A stretch of DNA of 64,000 nucleotides. Source: Thalassobius sp049116315 (lineage in GTDB: Bacteria > Pseudomonadota > Alphaproteobacteria > Rhodobacterales > Rhodobacteraceae). How positions within the stretch are numbered: the first letter of the stretch is position 1; every line of letters starts with the position of its first letter. The notes beneath the pieces are model-generated. The model was not told the DNA's origin. It worked only from the letters and a program-made list of their open reading frames with translations, and did no database searches. Of this stretch, positions 25,703 to 34,388 are shown one piece after another. Where the stretch lies: positions 30,580 to 94,579 of the forward strand of contig JAGDZD010000011.1 in the NCBI GenBank assembly GCA_049116315.1. Direction: 5' to 3'. The position numbers and the translations under genes were made by a program.

Positions 25703-26152
25703 TCAGCTGTGGCTGGCGAAGACGGAGGTCACCCCGTCGGAGCCGACAAGCAAGGTATCAAAAGTGTCACCTGCCCCGGGACCGCCCATGCCGGGCGAAC
25801 TCATCGGCATGCCGGGAACCGTCAACCCGCGCGCCACCGGTTGCTCTGCCAACAGCCGCGTGATGTCCGTGGCAGGCACGTGACCCTCGATGAAATAGTC
25901 GCCTATCATCGCCGTATGACATCCAGCAAGTTCCGGTGCGATTTGCAGCCGGTCTTTGAACGCATAAAGCGCATCCTGATCGACGTCCTGCGCCTCGACC
26001 GCGAACCCAGCTTGCCGGACGTGATCGACCCAGGCGGAGCAGCATCCACAGGTTGGTGTTTTGAGCACCTTCAGAAGGGGTGCCGTGTCAGCGGCAACGG
26101 GTATTGCCAGGGTGGCAGCCGCGCCTGTCATCAAAAATGTGCGTCGTTTCAT
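25703..26152 (-). CDS. DUF411 periplasmic metal-binding protein
   Basis: The 149-residue exported protein has a twin-arginine-like start (MKRRTFLMTGAAATLAIPVAA) and the DUF411 core LKVLKTPTCGCCSAWVDHVR with the CGCC metal-binding motif. GCHTAMIGDYFIEGHVPATDI follows, with a further Cys and His. DUF411 proteins are recurrent members of copper and silver resistance loci and are presumed periplasmic metal binders. The C-terminal Met-rich stretch PGMPMSSPGMGGPG is another plausible Cu(I) site. It is convergent with the Crp-type regulator gene, ending 6 nt from it. Confidence 0.9.
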   Translation of the reverse strand: MKRRTFLMTGAAATLAIPVAADTAPLLKVLKTPTCGCCSAWVDHVRQAGFAVEAQDVDQDALYAFKDRLQIAPELAGCHTAMIGDYFIEGHVPATDITRLLAEQPVARGLTVPGMPMSSPGMGGPGAGDTFDTLLVGSDGVTSVFASHS

Positions 26153-26245
26153 TGGAAGGTCCTCTAGGAGTTGTCAGGGAGTTTAGCGTCTTGCAACGCG
26201 CTGTCGAGCGGGTCTGCACGGGCGGGATGCGTGTGAGAGGTCATC

Positions 26246-26908
26246 TCAGCTTTTCGTTCGATGGGTTTGCTGCGCGCGCAGCACTGCAAAAAGCGCAGAC
26301 AGAGCGGTGGCACCGCCAAGGGCAAGCGCGGTCCAGGTGGCATTGCGGATATCGCCGTTCATTGCGGCGCTGCCGAGGTGCGCCAACAAGAAACTGGCCG
26401 GAACGATCCCCGCCAGTGTGGCCAAGGCGAAGCGCCACAGATGCAGCGGACTGAGACCCGCGGCGTAGCTGATCAGATCGAAGGATAGAAACGGCAGCAG
26501 CCGACTGGCAAAGACAATAAGTGTCAGCGTGTTTTGTGACCCTAAAAGGCCCGGTGTCTTTTTCATCCCGAATTGGCGTTCGACAAAAGGGCGTCTCAGA
26601 CTTCGGGCGAGCAGGAATGCGGCGATCGCCCCGACCTCTGCGCCGAGAACCTCAAGGATCGTCCCGAAAGTGTGACCATAAGCGGCACCGGCAGCCAGCG
26701 CGATTGGGGCTGAGGGCAGAGGGCTTGCCACGATGGCCAAACTCATCAGCGCAACGACCAGAAGCGGACCGAAAATCCCTGCGGCATCGATCCAGACCTG
26801 CAATTTGTCACGGTCCGGCCAACCGAAGGATCCATCAAAGAGGCCGAATCCGAGCAGAAAAACAGCCAGGGCAAGGACAATCACAATAGGGAGTATTCGT
26901 CTCAGCAC
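26246..26908 (-). CDS. TVP38/TMEM64-family membrane protein
   Basis: The 220-residue inner-membrane protein has an N-terminal anchor and about five further hydrophobic segments. It includes the family core GHTFGTILEVLGAEVGAIAAF (quoted in part), RQFGMKKTP and FASRLLPFLSFDLISYAAGLS. The start is a GTG at 26908 without a clear ribosome site. Proteins of this family often accompany heavy-metal loci, including mercuric reductase genes, but their transport role is unproven. It is divergent from the two-component system, whose promoter region carries the first TACAWW direct repeat. Confidence 0.82.
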   Translation of the reverse strand: MLRRILPIVIVLALAVFLLGFGLFDGSFGWPDRDKLQVWIDAAGIFGPLLVVALMSLAIVASPLPSAPIALAAGAAYGHTFGTILEVLGAEVGAIAAFLLARSLRRPFVERQFGMKKTPGLLGSQNTLTLIVFASRLLPFLSFDLISYAAGLSPLHLWRFALATLAGIVPASFLLAHLGSAAMNGDIRNATWTALALGGATALSALFAVLRAQQTHRTKS

Positions 26909-27108
26909 AGTTCAACACTGACGAGATCAAACAGGTAAGCGGCGGACAAGGCATCCAGATGACCAGATATCAACCGCGCAGAGCGCCCCATAGGGTACGC
27001 TAAGGTCCAACCCACATATGGGGACGCGGTATTGAAAAAGAGTTCCATCATAAAGGCCCACATAGACCTTCCAGCAACTAGAGGGTCAACAGGCCCTGAG
27101 CCAATTGA

Positions 27109-27124
27109 TACATTTTGCGACAAA
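27109..27124 (+). promoter_or_regulatory. 10-bp-period direct repeat, site 1 (candidate OmpR-type regulator box)
   Basis: TACATT-TTGC-GACAAA, preceded by TTGA, lies 112 nt upstream of the response-regulator start. It belongs to a set of four similar sites (others at 29442, 34975 and 43350) that share a hexamer TACAWW repeated with a 10-bp period. The rest of the 328-nt interval 26909-27236 holds no gene I can support. Confidence 0.45.
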
Positions 27125-27236
27125 GGAAGTTCGGGTCTTTCCCGAAAGATCAACCTATTCTGCCTCTTATGACGCGTGATTTTCATTCGACGGCCGTGAT
27201 GCCGAAAAAACCCCAATCTCCCGGGGCGGACTGCTG

Positions 27237-27965
27237 ATGTCATCTCAGGCCCATATCCTGGTGGTTGATGATCACGCTGAAATTCGTCGGTCGGTGACGC
27301 GCTATCTTGAGAAAAACGGGCTGCGTGCCACAGGCGTCAGCGACACAGAAGAGATGGATGCCCAGCTTGCCCGGGACGCCATCGATCTCATCGTGCTCGA
27401 CATCATGATGCCGGGGGAGGATGGGATTGCGGCATGCGCCAGATTGCGACAGGAGCGCCAGACGATCCCGATCCTGATGCTGACGGCCCTCGGCGAGGAT
27501 GACGACCGGATCAAGGGGCTCGACACCGGGGCCGACGATTACCTTTCCAAACCCTTCAATCCGCGCGAACTGCTGGCCCGGATCAACGCGATCCTGCGGC
27601 GCGCTGGTGACGCGGTGCCGCCGCATGGCGGGTCTTTTGCGGGCAAGACAGCCTGGTTCGCGGATATCAAATTCGACCACGATGCCCGCCATGTCGTGAC
27701 GCCCAATGGGGGGACCACGGCGCTGACCACGGCCGAAGCCAAGCTCCTGACAGTGTTTCTCGAACGCCCCCGGATGGTCATCAGCAGAGACGATCTTCTC
27801 GCTTTGAGTGCCGGTCGTATGGCGGGACCGCTGGACCGGACGATCGACAATCAGGTGTCGCGACTGCGCCGCAAGATCGAACCTGATGTCCTGCGCCCGC
27901 GCATCATCTCGACGGTGCGCAACGGCGGCTATTGTCTGAACGCCGATGTGGAGATCGAGGCGTGA
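27237..27965 (+). CDS. OmpR-family response regulator
   Basis: The 242-residue protein has a receiver domain with the acidic pair ILVVDDH (residues about 7-13), phospho-acceptor Asp in VLDIMMPGEDG (about residue 56) and the Lys switch in YLSKPFNPRE. A winged-helix effector domain follows (TTAEAKLLTVFLERPRMVISRDDLL, cited in part, then TIDNQVSRLRRKIE). The downstream kinase overlaps it by one base (TGATG). In this context it probably controls envelope metal-stress genes. OmpR-family regulators bind tandem 10-bp half-sites, matching the four TACAWW repeats found here. Confidence 0.93.
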   Translation: MSSQAHILVVDDHAEIRRSVTRYLEKNGLRATGVSDTEEMDAQLARDAIDLIVLDIMMPGEDGIAACARLRQERQTIPILMLTALGEDDDRIKGLDTGADDYLSKPFNPRELLARINAILRRAGDAVPPHGGSFAGKTAWFADIKFDHDARHVVTPNGGTTALTTAEAKLLTVFLERPRMVISRDDLLALSAGRMAGPLDRTIDNQVSRLRRKIEPDVLRPRIISTVRNGGYCLNADVEIEA

Positions 27966-29404
27966 TGCGGATGGGGTTTCGCACACAGATCGCGCTCCTG
28001 GTGGTGTCGGTCTTGTTTGTCGCGCAAAGCGTGGGTCTGTGGCTCTTTGTCGATGAGCGTTCGCTGGCCGTGCAGGCCGCCATCGGCAGTGAAGCGGCCG
28101 GGCGGGCGGCCAATGTGGCACGGCTGATCGAGGAAGCCCCGCTGGATCTGCATGACGAGATCGTAGCGGCGGCCACTTCTCCCTTGGTGCGCTTTGCGTT
28201 GAGCGACACGCCCGAAGTGACCCATACGCATCATGACCAGAACGGGGCCATCGAGGCACGGGTTCGCGCGCTCCTGAACGATGGATACAGCCGGGACATC
28301 CGGGTCGAAGTGCATGAGATCGAACAGGGGCTGCTGCCCTTGCCGAACCTGTCGCCGGAAATGGCCGAGATGCATGCCGAAATGATGCAAGGCACTCTGG
28401 CTGCAATCGAAATGGAACTCTCGATCGCCATTGAGGGCGGGCGGTGGCTCAATGTCGGCACGCGGTTCGAACGCCCGCCGATCCAGTGGTCCTGGGCATC
28501 CACGCTCTCTTTCGCCCTCACCGTCGCCGTGCTGCTGCTTGCCATCTTCTGGTTTCTGCTGACACGCCTGACCCGCCCCCTGAACGATCTTGCCCGGGCC
28601 GCGGAGGTTTTGGGGCGCGGCGGCGGGCATGAGCCGATCGCGCCAACGGGCCCGCGCGAAGTCCGGGACCTGTCGGCCGCCTTCAATGACATGCAGGCGC
28701 GGCTAGCGCGCTTTGTGTCCGACCGCACGCAGATGCTGGCAGCGCTGGCCCATGATCTCAGATCACCGCTCACAGCGCTGCGTGTGCGCGCCGAGCTGGT
28801 CGACGATCCCGAAACCAAAGAAGGGATCTCCGCGTCGCTCGACGAGATGCAGGACATGGTGGAAGCCACGCTCGCCTACGCACGCGGTGTCGGGCGGGAT
28901 GAAGCGCTGGAGGAGGTCGACATCAGCACATATCTGCTGACGCTTCATGGCGAGACCCGTGACGCGCTTGACCTGGTGGCCGGGCCGGACGCCCGGCTGC
29001 AGATCAAGCCAAAGGCGCTGCGGCGCGCCTTGCGCAATCTCATCGACAATGCGCTGCGCTATGGGCGTGATCCTGCACTCTCGTGGGAGATGACCGATGA
29101 CAGCATCGACATCATCATCGACGATCAGGGGCCGGGCATCCCGGAGGCTGATATTGATGACGTGTTTCAGCCGTTTCTGCGGCTTGAGCAATCGCGCTCC
29201 CTGGAAACCGGCGGTCATGGCTTGGGGCTTTCGATCGCGCGCAGCATCGTGCTGCAACATGGAGGATCGATCGCGCTGTCGAACCGCGCCGAGGGCGGTC
29301 TCCGGGCGCGCGTCTCTCTGCCCATCGCGCGTCCTGAGACATCCGTATCCCGGAGTTCAGACGCTCTCGCGACAGACGGGTTTGCCCGCCGCCAAGCAGG
29401 CTGA
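27965..29404 (+). CDS. Sensor histidine kinase
   Basis: The 479-residue kinase starts at the ATG at 27965, overlapping the regulator stop. It has an N-terminal membrane segment (IALLVVSVLFVAQSVGLWLFV), a periplasmic sensor region of about 140 residues (with HTHHDQNG and MAEMHAEMMQG, His- and Met-rich, plausible copper ligands), a second membrane segment, and HAMP. HisKA contains LAALAHDLRSPLTALR with the phospho-His, and the ATPase domain has NALRYG, DDQGPGIPEADID and GGHGLGLSIAR. The metal-binding look of the sensor region fits a CusS/CopS-like role, but the ligand is inferred. Confidence 0.92.
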   Translation: MRMGFRTQIALLVVSVLFVAQSVGLWLFVDERSLAVQAAIGSEAAGRAANVARLIEEAPLDLHDEIVAAATSPLVRFALSDTPEVTHTHHDQNGAIEARVRALLNDGYSRDIRVEVHEIEQGLLPLPNLSPEMAEMHAEMMQGTLAAIEMELSIAIEGGRWLNVGTRFERPPIQWSWASTLSFALTVAVLLLAIFWFLLTRLTRPLNDLARAAEVLGRGGGHEPIAPTGPREVRDLSAAFNDMQARLARFVSDRTQMLAALAHDLRSPLTALRVRAELVDDPETKEGISASLDEMQDMVEATLAYARGVGRDEALEEVDISTYLLTLHGETRDALDLVAGPDARLQIKPKALRRALRNLIDNALRYGRDPALSWEMTDDSIDIIIDDQGPGIPEADIDDVFQPFLRLEQSRSLETGGHGLGLSIARSIVLQHGGSIALSNRAEGGLRARVSLPIARPETSVSRSSDALATDGFARRQAG

Positions 29405-29441
29405 CCCAGACCGTTTCGCAGTTCGTGTCTCTCACCATTGA

Positions 29442-29457
29442 TACATAACCTTACAAT
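29442..29457 (+). promoter_or_regulatory. 10-bp-period direct repeat, site 2
   Basis: TACATA-ACCT-TACAAT, preceded by TTGA, lies 80 nt upstream of the L,D-transpeptidase start, in the promoter region of the copper-oxidase operon. It has the same spacing and hexamer as the sites at 27109, 34975 and 43350. Confidence 0.5.
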
Positions 29458-29537
29458 TTTCCGGGGCTGATCGCATTCCGCCACTTCCCAGAGTTCGATA
29501 GAAAACAAAGCGTTCGAGATGCAAAAAGGGCAGTCCC

Positions 29538-30110
29538 ATGAAGGCACGAAACCAATCGACAATCTCACGTCGCTACTTTGGTACTGCGCTCAGTACCGCA
29601 ATACTGTTCGCGCCGTCTATACTTCGCGCTGAGGCACAAGCGCCCGTACGTCGAAATACGTCTGGTTTCCGTACCCACAATTGGCAGGAGCACTTCGACA
29701 AGTTGGGGCGTGGCATCATCATCGCCGACACAACCTCTAAAGCACTGCAGCATTGGACAGCGGACGGTGAAATGCGCATGTATCCAACTTCAGTCCCGTT
29801 GACTGAGGATTTGACCCGTCTGGGCTACACCGAAGTTGTGGAGAAGCGTGAAAACCCAAGTTGGGCGCCAACTCCATCGATGCGCGAGCGGAATCCCGAA
29901 TGGCCAGCTAGGATCCCTGGGGGCGACCCGGCCAATCCGCTCGGGACGCGAGCGCTTTATCTGTCGTGGCAATATTATCGCATCCACGGCACTCAAGATA
30001 CGCGCAAGATCGGACGGCGATCATCAAACGGCTGTATCGGGCTTTACAACAATCACATTGAGGAGGTGTTCGACAGGGTGCCGGTTGGCACGCAGGTCAA
30101 ATTGATCTGA
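29538..30110 (+). CDS. L,D-transpeptidase (YkuD domain), Tat-exported
   Basis: The 190-residue protein starts with a twin-arginine signal (SRRYFGTALSTAILFAPSILRAEA, quoted in part). The YkuD catalytic core reads YRIHGTQDTRKIGRRSSNGCIGL, with the nucleophilic Cys in SSNGCIGL and the conserved HGT. YkuD enzymes cross-link peptidoglycan 3-3 or attach proteins to it. It opens an operon continuing with cytochrome c, CopC, CopD, multicopper oxidase, cytochrome c and DsbA, all adjoining or overlapping. An L,D-transpeptidase leading a copper operon is unusual and suggests cell-wall repair under metal stress. Confidence 0.9.
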   Translation: MKARNQSTISRRYFGTALSTAILFAPSILRAEAQAPVRRNTSGFRTHNWQEHFDKLGRGIIIADTTSKALQHWTADGEMRMYPTSVPLTEDLTRLGYTEVVEKRENPSWAPTPSMRERNPEWPARIPGGDPANPLGTRALYLSWQYYRIHGTQDTRKIGRRSSNGCIGLYNNHIEEVFDRVPVGTQVKLI

Positions 30111-30550
30111 TGGGGCGATACAGCGTCATTGCACTGGCGATCGTGGCGCTTCTGGCCGTCGGCTTTTTGTGGACAGGGCAGGGCGACGACGCTGCAGAGC
30201 GAGCTTCCGGCGACGTCAGTGCGGGCGGCGCACCGATGGTCGAGGTTGTTCTGCCAGAAACTCTCTCGACCAACGCACAGGTCGGCAAATTGGCTTACGA
30301 GGCCAAATGCGCAGTGTGTCATGGTACGAATGCCGCTGGTCAGGACGGTGTTGCCCCACCATTGGTGCACAAGATCTATGAACCCAGCCATCATGGAGAC
30401 GGTGCTTTCCTGCTGGCGGCGAAGAATGGCGTTCGGGCACACCACTGGCGCTTTGGAAACATGCCTCCTGTGGAGGGCGTGACGGACGGGGATGTAAAGA
30501 TGATCGTCGCTTATGTCCGTGAATTGCAGCGGGCGAACGGGATAAACTGA
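30110..30550 (+). CDS. Membrane-anchored class I cytochrome c
   Basis: The 146-residue protein has one N-terminal hydrophobic anchor (YSVIALAIVALLAVGFLW). A single heme-binding motif CAVCH lies at about residues 69-73, in GKLAYEAKCAVCHGTNAAG, with the Met ligand probable in FGNMPPVEGV. Its start overlaps the stop of the transpeptidase gene (TGATG). It may carry electrons for the multicopper oxidase or feed them to a terminal oxidase. A second cytochrome c gene sits at the end of the same operon. Confidence 0.88.
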   Translation: MGRYSVIALAIVALLAVGFLWTGQGDDAAERASGDVSAGGAPMVEVVLPETLSTNAQVGKLAYEAKCAVCHGTNAAGQDGVAPPLVHKIYEPSHHGDGAFLLAAKNGVRAHHWRFGNMPPVEGVTDGDVKMIVAYVRELQRANGIN

Positions 30551-30577
30551 GTGAGCAACCAAGTGAAGGATAGTCGC

Positions 30578-30922
30578 GTGAAGCAAATATTGGGAATTGC
30601 CGTTTTTTTGGCCATGATCGGAACGAACGCTCTGGCGCATTCGGAAAAAGAAAGCATGACACCTGCCGATGGCGCGGTCCTGGACAACGTGCCCGAGACA
30701 CTCGAGATGCGGTTCAACGACGGGATGCGTTTGACGAAAGTCGAAATGACCCATGCGGACACCCATGTCGAAACGCTCGACCTCGGCGCACAATCTGGCT
30801 TCGTGAAAGAATTCTCCTTGCCGCTCGTGCCGATGGGGTCCGGTCTCTACCAGATCGAGTGGCGCGGGCTGGGCGTCGATGGTCATCCCATGACCGGCAG
30901 TTTCTCCTTCGAGGTGAAGTGA
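30578..30922 (+). CDS. copC: CopC-family periplasmic copper-binding protein
   Basis: I start it at the GTG at 30578, which has GAAGGA 7 nt upstream; an in-frame GTG at 30551 has no ribosome site. The 114-residue product has a signal peptide ending NALA, and its mature N-terminus begins with His (HSEKESMTPADGAVL), the typical CopC Cu(II) site. The beta-sandwich core follows (ETLEMRFNDGMRLTKVEM) and ends GLGVDGHPMTGSFSFEV with a conserved His. CopC binds periplasmic copper and hands it to CopD, encoded next. Confidence 0.92.
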   Translation: MKQILGIAVFLAMIGTNALAHSEKESMTPADGAVLDNVPETLEMRFNDGMRLTKVEMTHADTHVETLDLGAQSGFVKEFSLPLVPMGSGLYQIEWRGLGVDGHPMTGSFSFEVK

Positions 30923-30925
30923 GGC

Positions 30926-31792
30926 GTGCCGGATCTCTGGGGCCTGGCCGCGATTGCCACCAAGTTCTTCCTCTATCTCGGGGTCCTCGCGAGCGGAGGC
31001 CTTATCCTCTGTCGCCTTGTTCTCGCCGACCAGATGTCGGCACTCGATCGCGCAGCGCGCATTTGGGCCATTGGCTTTGCCGCACTGGCGGTGGCTATGG
31101 CCGCTCTGGGATTTGCCGTCCGGGGTGCCGTGCTCATGGATGACGTCTCCGGCATGGTCGATCCGTCCATTCTGGCACTTCTATGGCAGACCCCACCCGG
31201 AGAGGCTTTGCTGTTCCGGCTCCTCGGTCTCGGGACACTTGTTCTCGGCGCTGCGATCGGCGGGCGTTGGCTATGGGTCGCTGCGGTCGGCGGCGCTGTC
31301 GCGATCTGGAGCTTTTGCGAGATCGGTCATGTGGCGAGCCAGGATCGGCTGTGGTTTCAGAGTGTCTTGTTTGCGCATCTCATTGCCGCGGCATTCTGGA
31401 TTGGCATCTTCCTTCCACTCAGCCGCCTCTCGCGGTCCGCGTACACTTTGGGTGACGCCGCAGCCCTCGGTCATCGCTTTGGCCAGATCGCCGCTGTCGC
31501 CGTTCCGCTCCTCGTCGTTGCCGGCGCGATCATGACCTGGCGCCTGGTGGGATCCGTCTCAGCCCTGTTCGGAACCGGCTACGGTCTGTGGCTTTTGGCA
31601 AAGCTTGCCGCTGTGGCATTGCTGTTGGCTTTGGCAGCACTCAATAAGGTGCGTCTCGTACCGGCTCTTCAACGGGGTGATCCCGGCGTCGGCCCGCAAC
31701 TGTCAAAGTCGATTTCCTTGGAATGGCTCTGCGTTGGCGTCATTCTATTCGCAACAGCCATCTTCACTTCAGTTCTTACGGTGCCCACATGA
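30926..31792 (+). CDS. copD: CopD-family copper transport membrane protein
   Basis: The 288-residue inner-membrane protein starts at a GTG and has eight hydrophobic segments. The CopD core includes WSFCEIGHVASQDRLWFQSVLFAHLIAAAFWIGIFLPL (quoted in part), with His residues in GHVAS and FAHLIAAAFW. CopD moves copper across the inner membrane, possibly for delivery to periplasmic or cytoplasmic targets. It follows copC after three bases and overlaps the multicopper oxidase start by 4 nt (ATGA), so the genes are tightly coupled. Confidence 0.9.
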   Translation: MPDLWGLAAIATKFFLYLGVLASGGLILCRLVLADQMSALDRAARIWAIGFAALAVAMAALGFAVRGAVLMDDVSGMVDPSILALLWQTPPGEALLFRLLGLGTLVLGAAIGGRWLWVAAVGGAVAIWSFCEIGHVASQDRLWFQSVLFAHLIAAAFWIGIFLPLSRLSRSAYTLGDAAALGHRFGQIAAVAVPLLVVAGAIMTWRLVGSVSALFGTGYGLWLLAKLAAVALLLALAALNKVRLVPALQRGDPGVGPQLSKSISLEWLCVGVILFATAIFTSVLTVPT

Positions 31793-33174
31793 GCCTGACA
31801 AAACGTGACTTTCTCAAAATGAGTGCCGCCGGTTTGGCGGTGTTGCCGCAGGCCCTGTCCGCACAGACGACATTGGTGACGCTGAGAGCCAGCGTCACCG
31901 ATCTCCAATTGCTGCCGGAGCAATATGAAAAGACAACGGTATGGGGCTTTGAAGGGCACGCCCCCGGCCCGGAAATCAGAATTGCACAAGGGGCTCGGGT
32001 AACCCGGCGGATCGTCAATGACCTGCCGGCGCCGACCTCGGTTCACTGGCATGGCATTCGCATTGAGAACGCCATGGATGGCGTGGCGGGCCTGACGCAG
32101 GATGCGATCCCTCCGGGAGAGAGCTTTGAGTATGACTTCGTGGCCCCCGACGCCGGCACCTACTGGTACCATTCCCATAACCGGTCGTTTGAGCAGGTCG
32201 CCCGTGGACTGCACGGAGCGCTGATCGTGGAGGAGCCCGACGCGCTCGACATCGATCATGAGGAGGTCCTTATCCTCGATGATTGGTTGATCGATCCCGA
32301 GACCGCACAGATTCCGGACACCTTCGGGGCCATGCATGATCTCAGTCATGCAGGCCGGCTCGGGAACTACATCACCACGAATGGGCGCTATAACCTGTCG
32401 CGCGACGTGGCGCGGCACGACCGGCTTAGGCTGAGACTGATCAACGCTGCCAATGCACGGGTGTTTCAACTGGGGCTGGACGGGCTCGACGGCTGGATTG
32501 TTGCCTTGGACGGCATGCCTTTGGGTCAGCCACAGCCGATTGACGGGACTTTTCTTCTCGCCCCCGCCCAACGCATCGATCTGATTGTCGATGTCGTCGC
32601 AGAGGTGGGTGGCGCCGGGCATATCGTACAGTTCGACCGTGACGAGAGTTTCTCTCAAGTGGCCTTCGAGGTGCGATCAGATGGCACGCGCGCGCGCCGC
32701 GCAGCGCCGCTGGCATTGCCACCGAATCCTGTTCCTGTGCCGAATCTGGCCGAAGCGAGAGACATCGCTTTGCGCATGGAAGGTGGGGCCATGGGTGGCA
32801 TGCGAGGCGCGATGATGGGCGGTCGGATGTCATCGATGCGCGACATGATGCAAGCCGGGCAATTCTGGGCCTTCAACGGATCGGTTGGGGGCATGGACGG
32901 CTCTCCATTGGCATCTCTTTCACGGGGCGAAACGGTCCGGATCAAGATCACCAACGACACCTCCTTCCCGCACGCGATGCACCTGCATGGCATGCATTTC
33001 CACGAGATTGCAGCTGACGGAAGCCTCGGAGCTCTGAGAGACACCACGCTGCTTCAGCGCGGCGAGGTTCGGGACATTGCCTTTGTCGCGGACAATCCCG
33101 GCAAATGGCTGCTGCATTGCCACATGCTCTCGCACGCGGCCTCGGGCATGATGACCTGGGTCGATGTTGCGTGA
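31789..33174 (+). CDS. Multicopper oxidase (CopA/CueO-like laccase)
   Basis: The 461-residue exported enzyme starts at the ATG at 31789 with a leader ending LSA (MSLTKRDFLKMSAAGLAVLP). The copper ligands are all visible: HWHGIR and YHSHNR in the first domain, then HAMHLHGMHFHEI and HCHMLSHAASGMM at the C-terminus, the latter with Cys and Met of the type 1 site. The Met-rich stretch GGAMGGMRGAMMGGRMSSMRD (cited in part) before the last domain resembles the Cu(I)-binding segment of CueO-type oxidases. It probably oxidises Cu(I) to less toxic Cu(II) in the periplasm. Confidence 0.94.
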   Translation: MSLTKRDFLKMSAAGLAVLPQALSAQTTLVTLRASVTDLQLLPEQYEKTTVWGFEGHAPGPEIRIAQGARVTRRIVNDLPAPTSVHWHGIRIENAMDGVAGLTQDAIPPGESFEYDFVAPDAGTYWYHSHNRSFEQVARGLHGALIVEEPDALDIDHEEVLILDDWLIDPETAQIPDTFGAMHDLSHAGRLGNYITTNGRYNLSRDVARHDRLRLRLINAANARVFQLGLDGLDGWIVALDGMPLGQPQPIDGTFLLAPAQRIDLIVDVVAEVGGAGHIVQFDRDESFSQVAFEVRSDGTRARRAAPLALPPNPVPVPNLAEARDIALRMEGGAMGGMRGAMMGGRMSSMRDMMQAGQFWAFNGSVGGMDGSPLASLSRGETVRIKITNDTSFPHAMHLHGMHFHEIAADGSLGALRDTTLLQRGEVRDIAFVADNPGKWLLHCHMLSHAASGMMTWVDVA

Positions 33175-33656
33175 CCCGGGCTACGCTCTCCCTGGGCATT
33201 GGACTGCTGCTTCTCCTCGGGGCAGGGATCTATGTCTGGACCGGCGCAGCTGCCGAGTCCGAGCGCGGCGTCATGCCCGAAGACATCGACATTGTCGCCG
33301 GAAAGGCGCTCTATGCCGAGACCTGTGCGGCCTGCCACGGTGCCAATCTCGAGGGTCAGCCGGACTGGCGTAGCCCGGGCGAAGACGGGCGATTGCCCGC
33401 GCCGCCGCATGACGAGACCGGGCATACCTGGCACCACGGGGACCAGCTGCTGTTTGACTACACCAAGCTCGGGGGACGCGCTGTCATGGCGGCGCAGGGC
33501 ATGGACTTCGACAGCGGGATGCCCGGCTTCGGGGATCAACTGAGCGATCAGGAAATCTGGAACATCCTGGGGTACATCAAATCAACTTGGCCCGAACGGA
33601 TTCAGGACATGCAAGCTGTGCGGACGGAAGGCGAGACGCGCAGCAGGGAGAATTAG
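33171..33656 (+). CDS. Membrane-anchored class I cytochrome c
   Basis: The 161-residue protein starts at the GTG at 33171, overlapping the oxidase stop (GTGA). One N-terminal membrane segment (LSLGIGLLLLLGAGIYVW) precedes the single heme motif CAACH in YAETCAACHGANLEG. A Met ligand is likely in DSGMPGFGD, and QEIWNILGYIKSTWP is the C-terminal cytochrome helix. Two cytochromes flank the CopCD/oxidase genes, suggesting electron delivery to or from the copper oxidase. Confidence 0.9.
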   Translation: MTRATLSLGIGLLLLLGAGIYVWTGAAAESERGVMPEDIDIVAGKALYAETCAACHGANLEGQPDWRSPGEDGRLPAPPHDETGHTWHHGDQLLFDYTKLGGRAVMAAQGMDFDSGMPGFGDQLSDQEIWNILGYIKSTWPERIQDMQAVRTEGETRSREN

Positions 33657-33657
33657 A

Positions 33658-34386
33658 ATGCAAATCACCAAGGCGATGGCGATACTCGCCATTGTGACAC
33701 TGCCACTGGCCGCGCAGGCTGACACGCTGAGTGAGGACAGGGTGAAAGAGCTGGTGCTCGAGGCCATTCGCGAGAACCCCGAGATTGTGCTCGAGGCGGT
33801 TCAGATCATCGAACAACGCGAACAGCAACGCCAGGCGGCAGCGGCGGCAAGCGTATTGTCTGAAAACCGGGATGTTCTGGAGAACGATCCGAACGCGCCG
33901 GTCCTCGGCAACCCGGATGGCGATGTGACCGTGGTCGAGTTCTTCGACTACAACTGTCCCTATTGCCGCCGCGTGAAACCAGAGATCGAAGCGCTGCTCG
34001 CCGAAGATCCGAACGTCAAACTGGTCTACCGGGAGTGGCCGATCCTCGGCGAGGGGTCGGTCTTTGCTGCCCGCGCCGCGCTGGCCGCGCGCGAACAGGG
34101 CAAGTACGAGGAATTCCACTGGGCCTTGATGGGGATGCAGGGCCGCGCGGAAGAGGCGAGCGTCATCCGCGTGGCCGAAGAGGTCGGGCTCGATATCGCC
34201 CAACTCCGTCGCGACATGCAGGCGCCTGAGATTGACGCCCATATCTCTGCATCGATGGAGATGAGCCGCGACCTTGGCTTTAACGGGACGCCGTCCTTCG
34301 TGATCGGCGATGCGCTGGTTCCAGGTGTCATCGACGCGGACCAGATGATCCGGCTGACGGAAGAGGCCCGCGCGGCCAAGCAATAG
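33658..34386 (+). CDS. DsbA-family disulfide oxidoreductase (ScsC-like)
   Basis: The 242-residue periplasmic protein has a Sec signal (MQITKAMAILAIVTLPLAAQA). An N-terminal helical extension (about residues 25-75, Gln/Glu-rich) precedes the thioredoxin fold, which has the active-site CPYC in VVEFFDYNCPYCRRVKPEI and the cis-proline loop FNGTPSFVIG. The helical extension resembles that of ScsC, which trimerises to act as an isomerase. It ends the copper operon (29538-34386). A ScsB-like partner that would keep it reduced is encoded at 39871. Confidence 0.9.
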   Translation: MQITKAMAILAIVTLPLAAQADTLSEDRVKELVLEAIRENPEIVLEAVQIIEQREQQRQAAAAASVLSENRDVLENDPNAPVLGNPDGDVTVVEFFDYNCPYCRRVKPEIEALLAEDPNVKLVYREWPILGEGSVFAARAALAAREQGKYEEFHWALMGMQGRAEEASVIRVAEEVGLDIAQLRRDMQAPEIDAHISASMEMSRDLGFNGTPSFVIGDALVPGVIDADQMIRLTEEARAAKQ

Positions 34387-34388
34387 GA

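Noticed and set aside
26902..27243. Minus-strand frame of 113 codons between the TVP38-like gene and the response regulator
   Set aside because: It covers the promoter region with the direct repeat, overlaps both gene starts and shows no family pattern.
27240..28406. Minus-strand frame of 388 codons under the two-component genes
   Set aside because: It is antisense to the response regulator and kinase and is rich in Arg, Pro and His as expected for a shadow.
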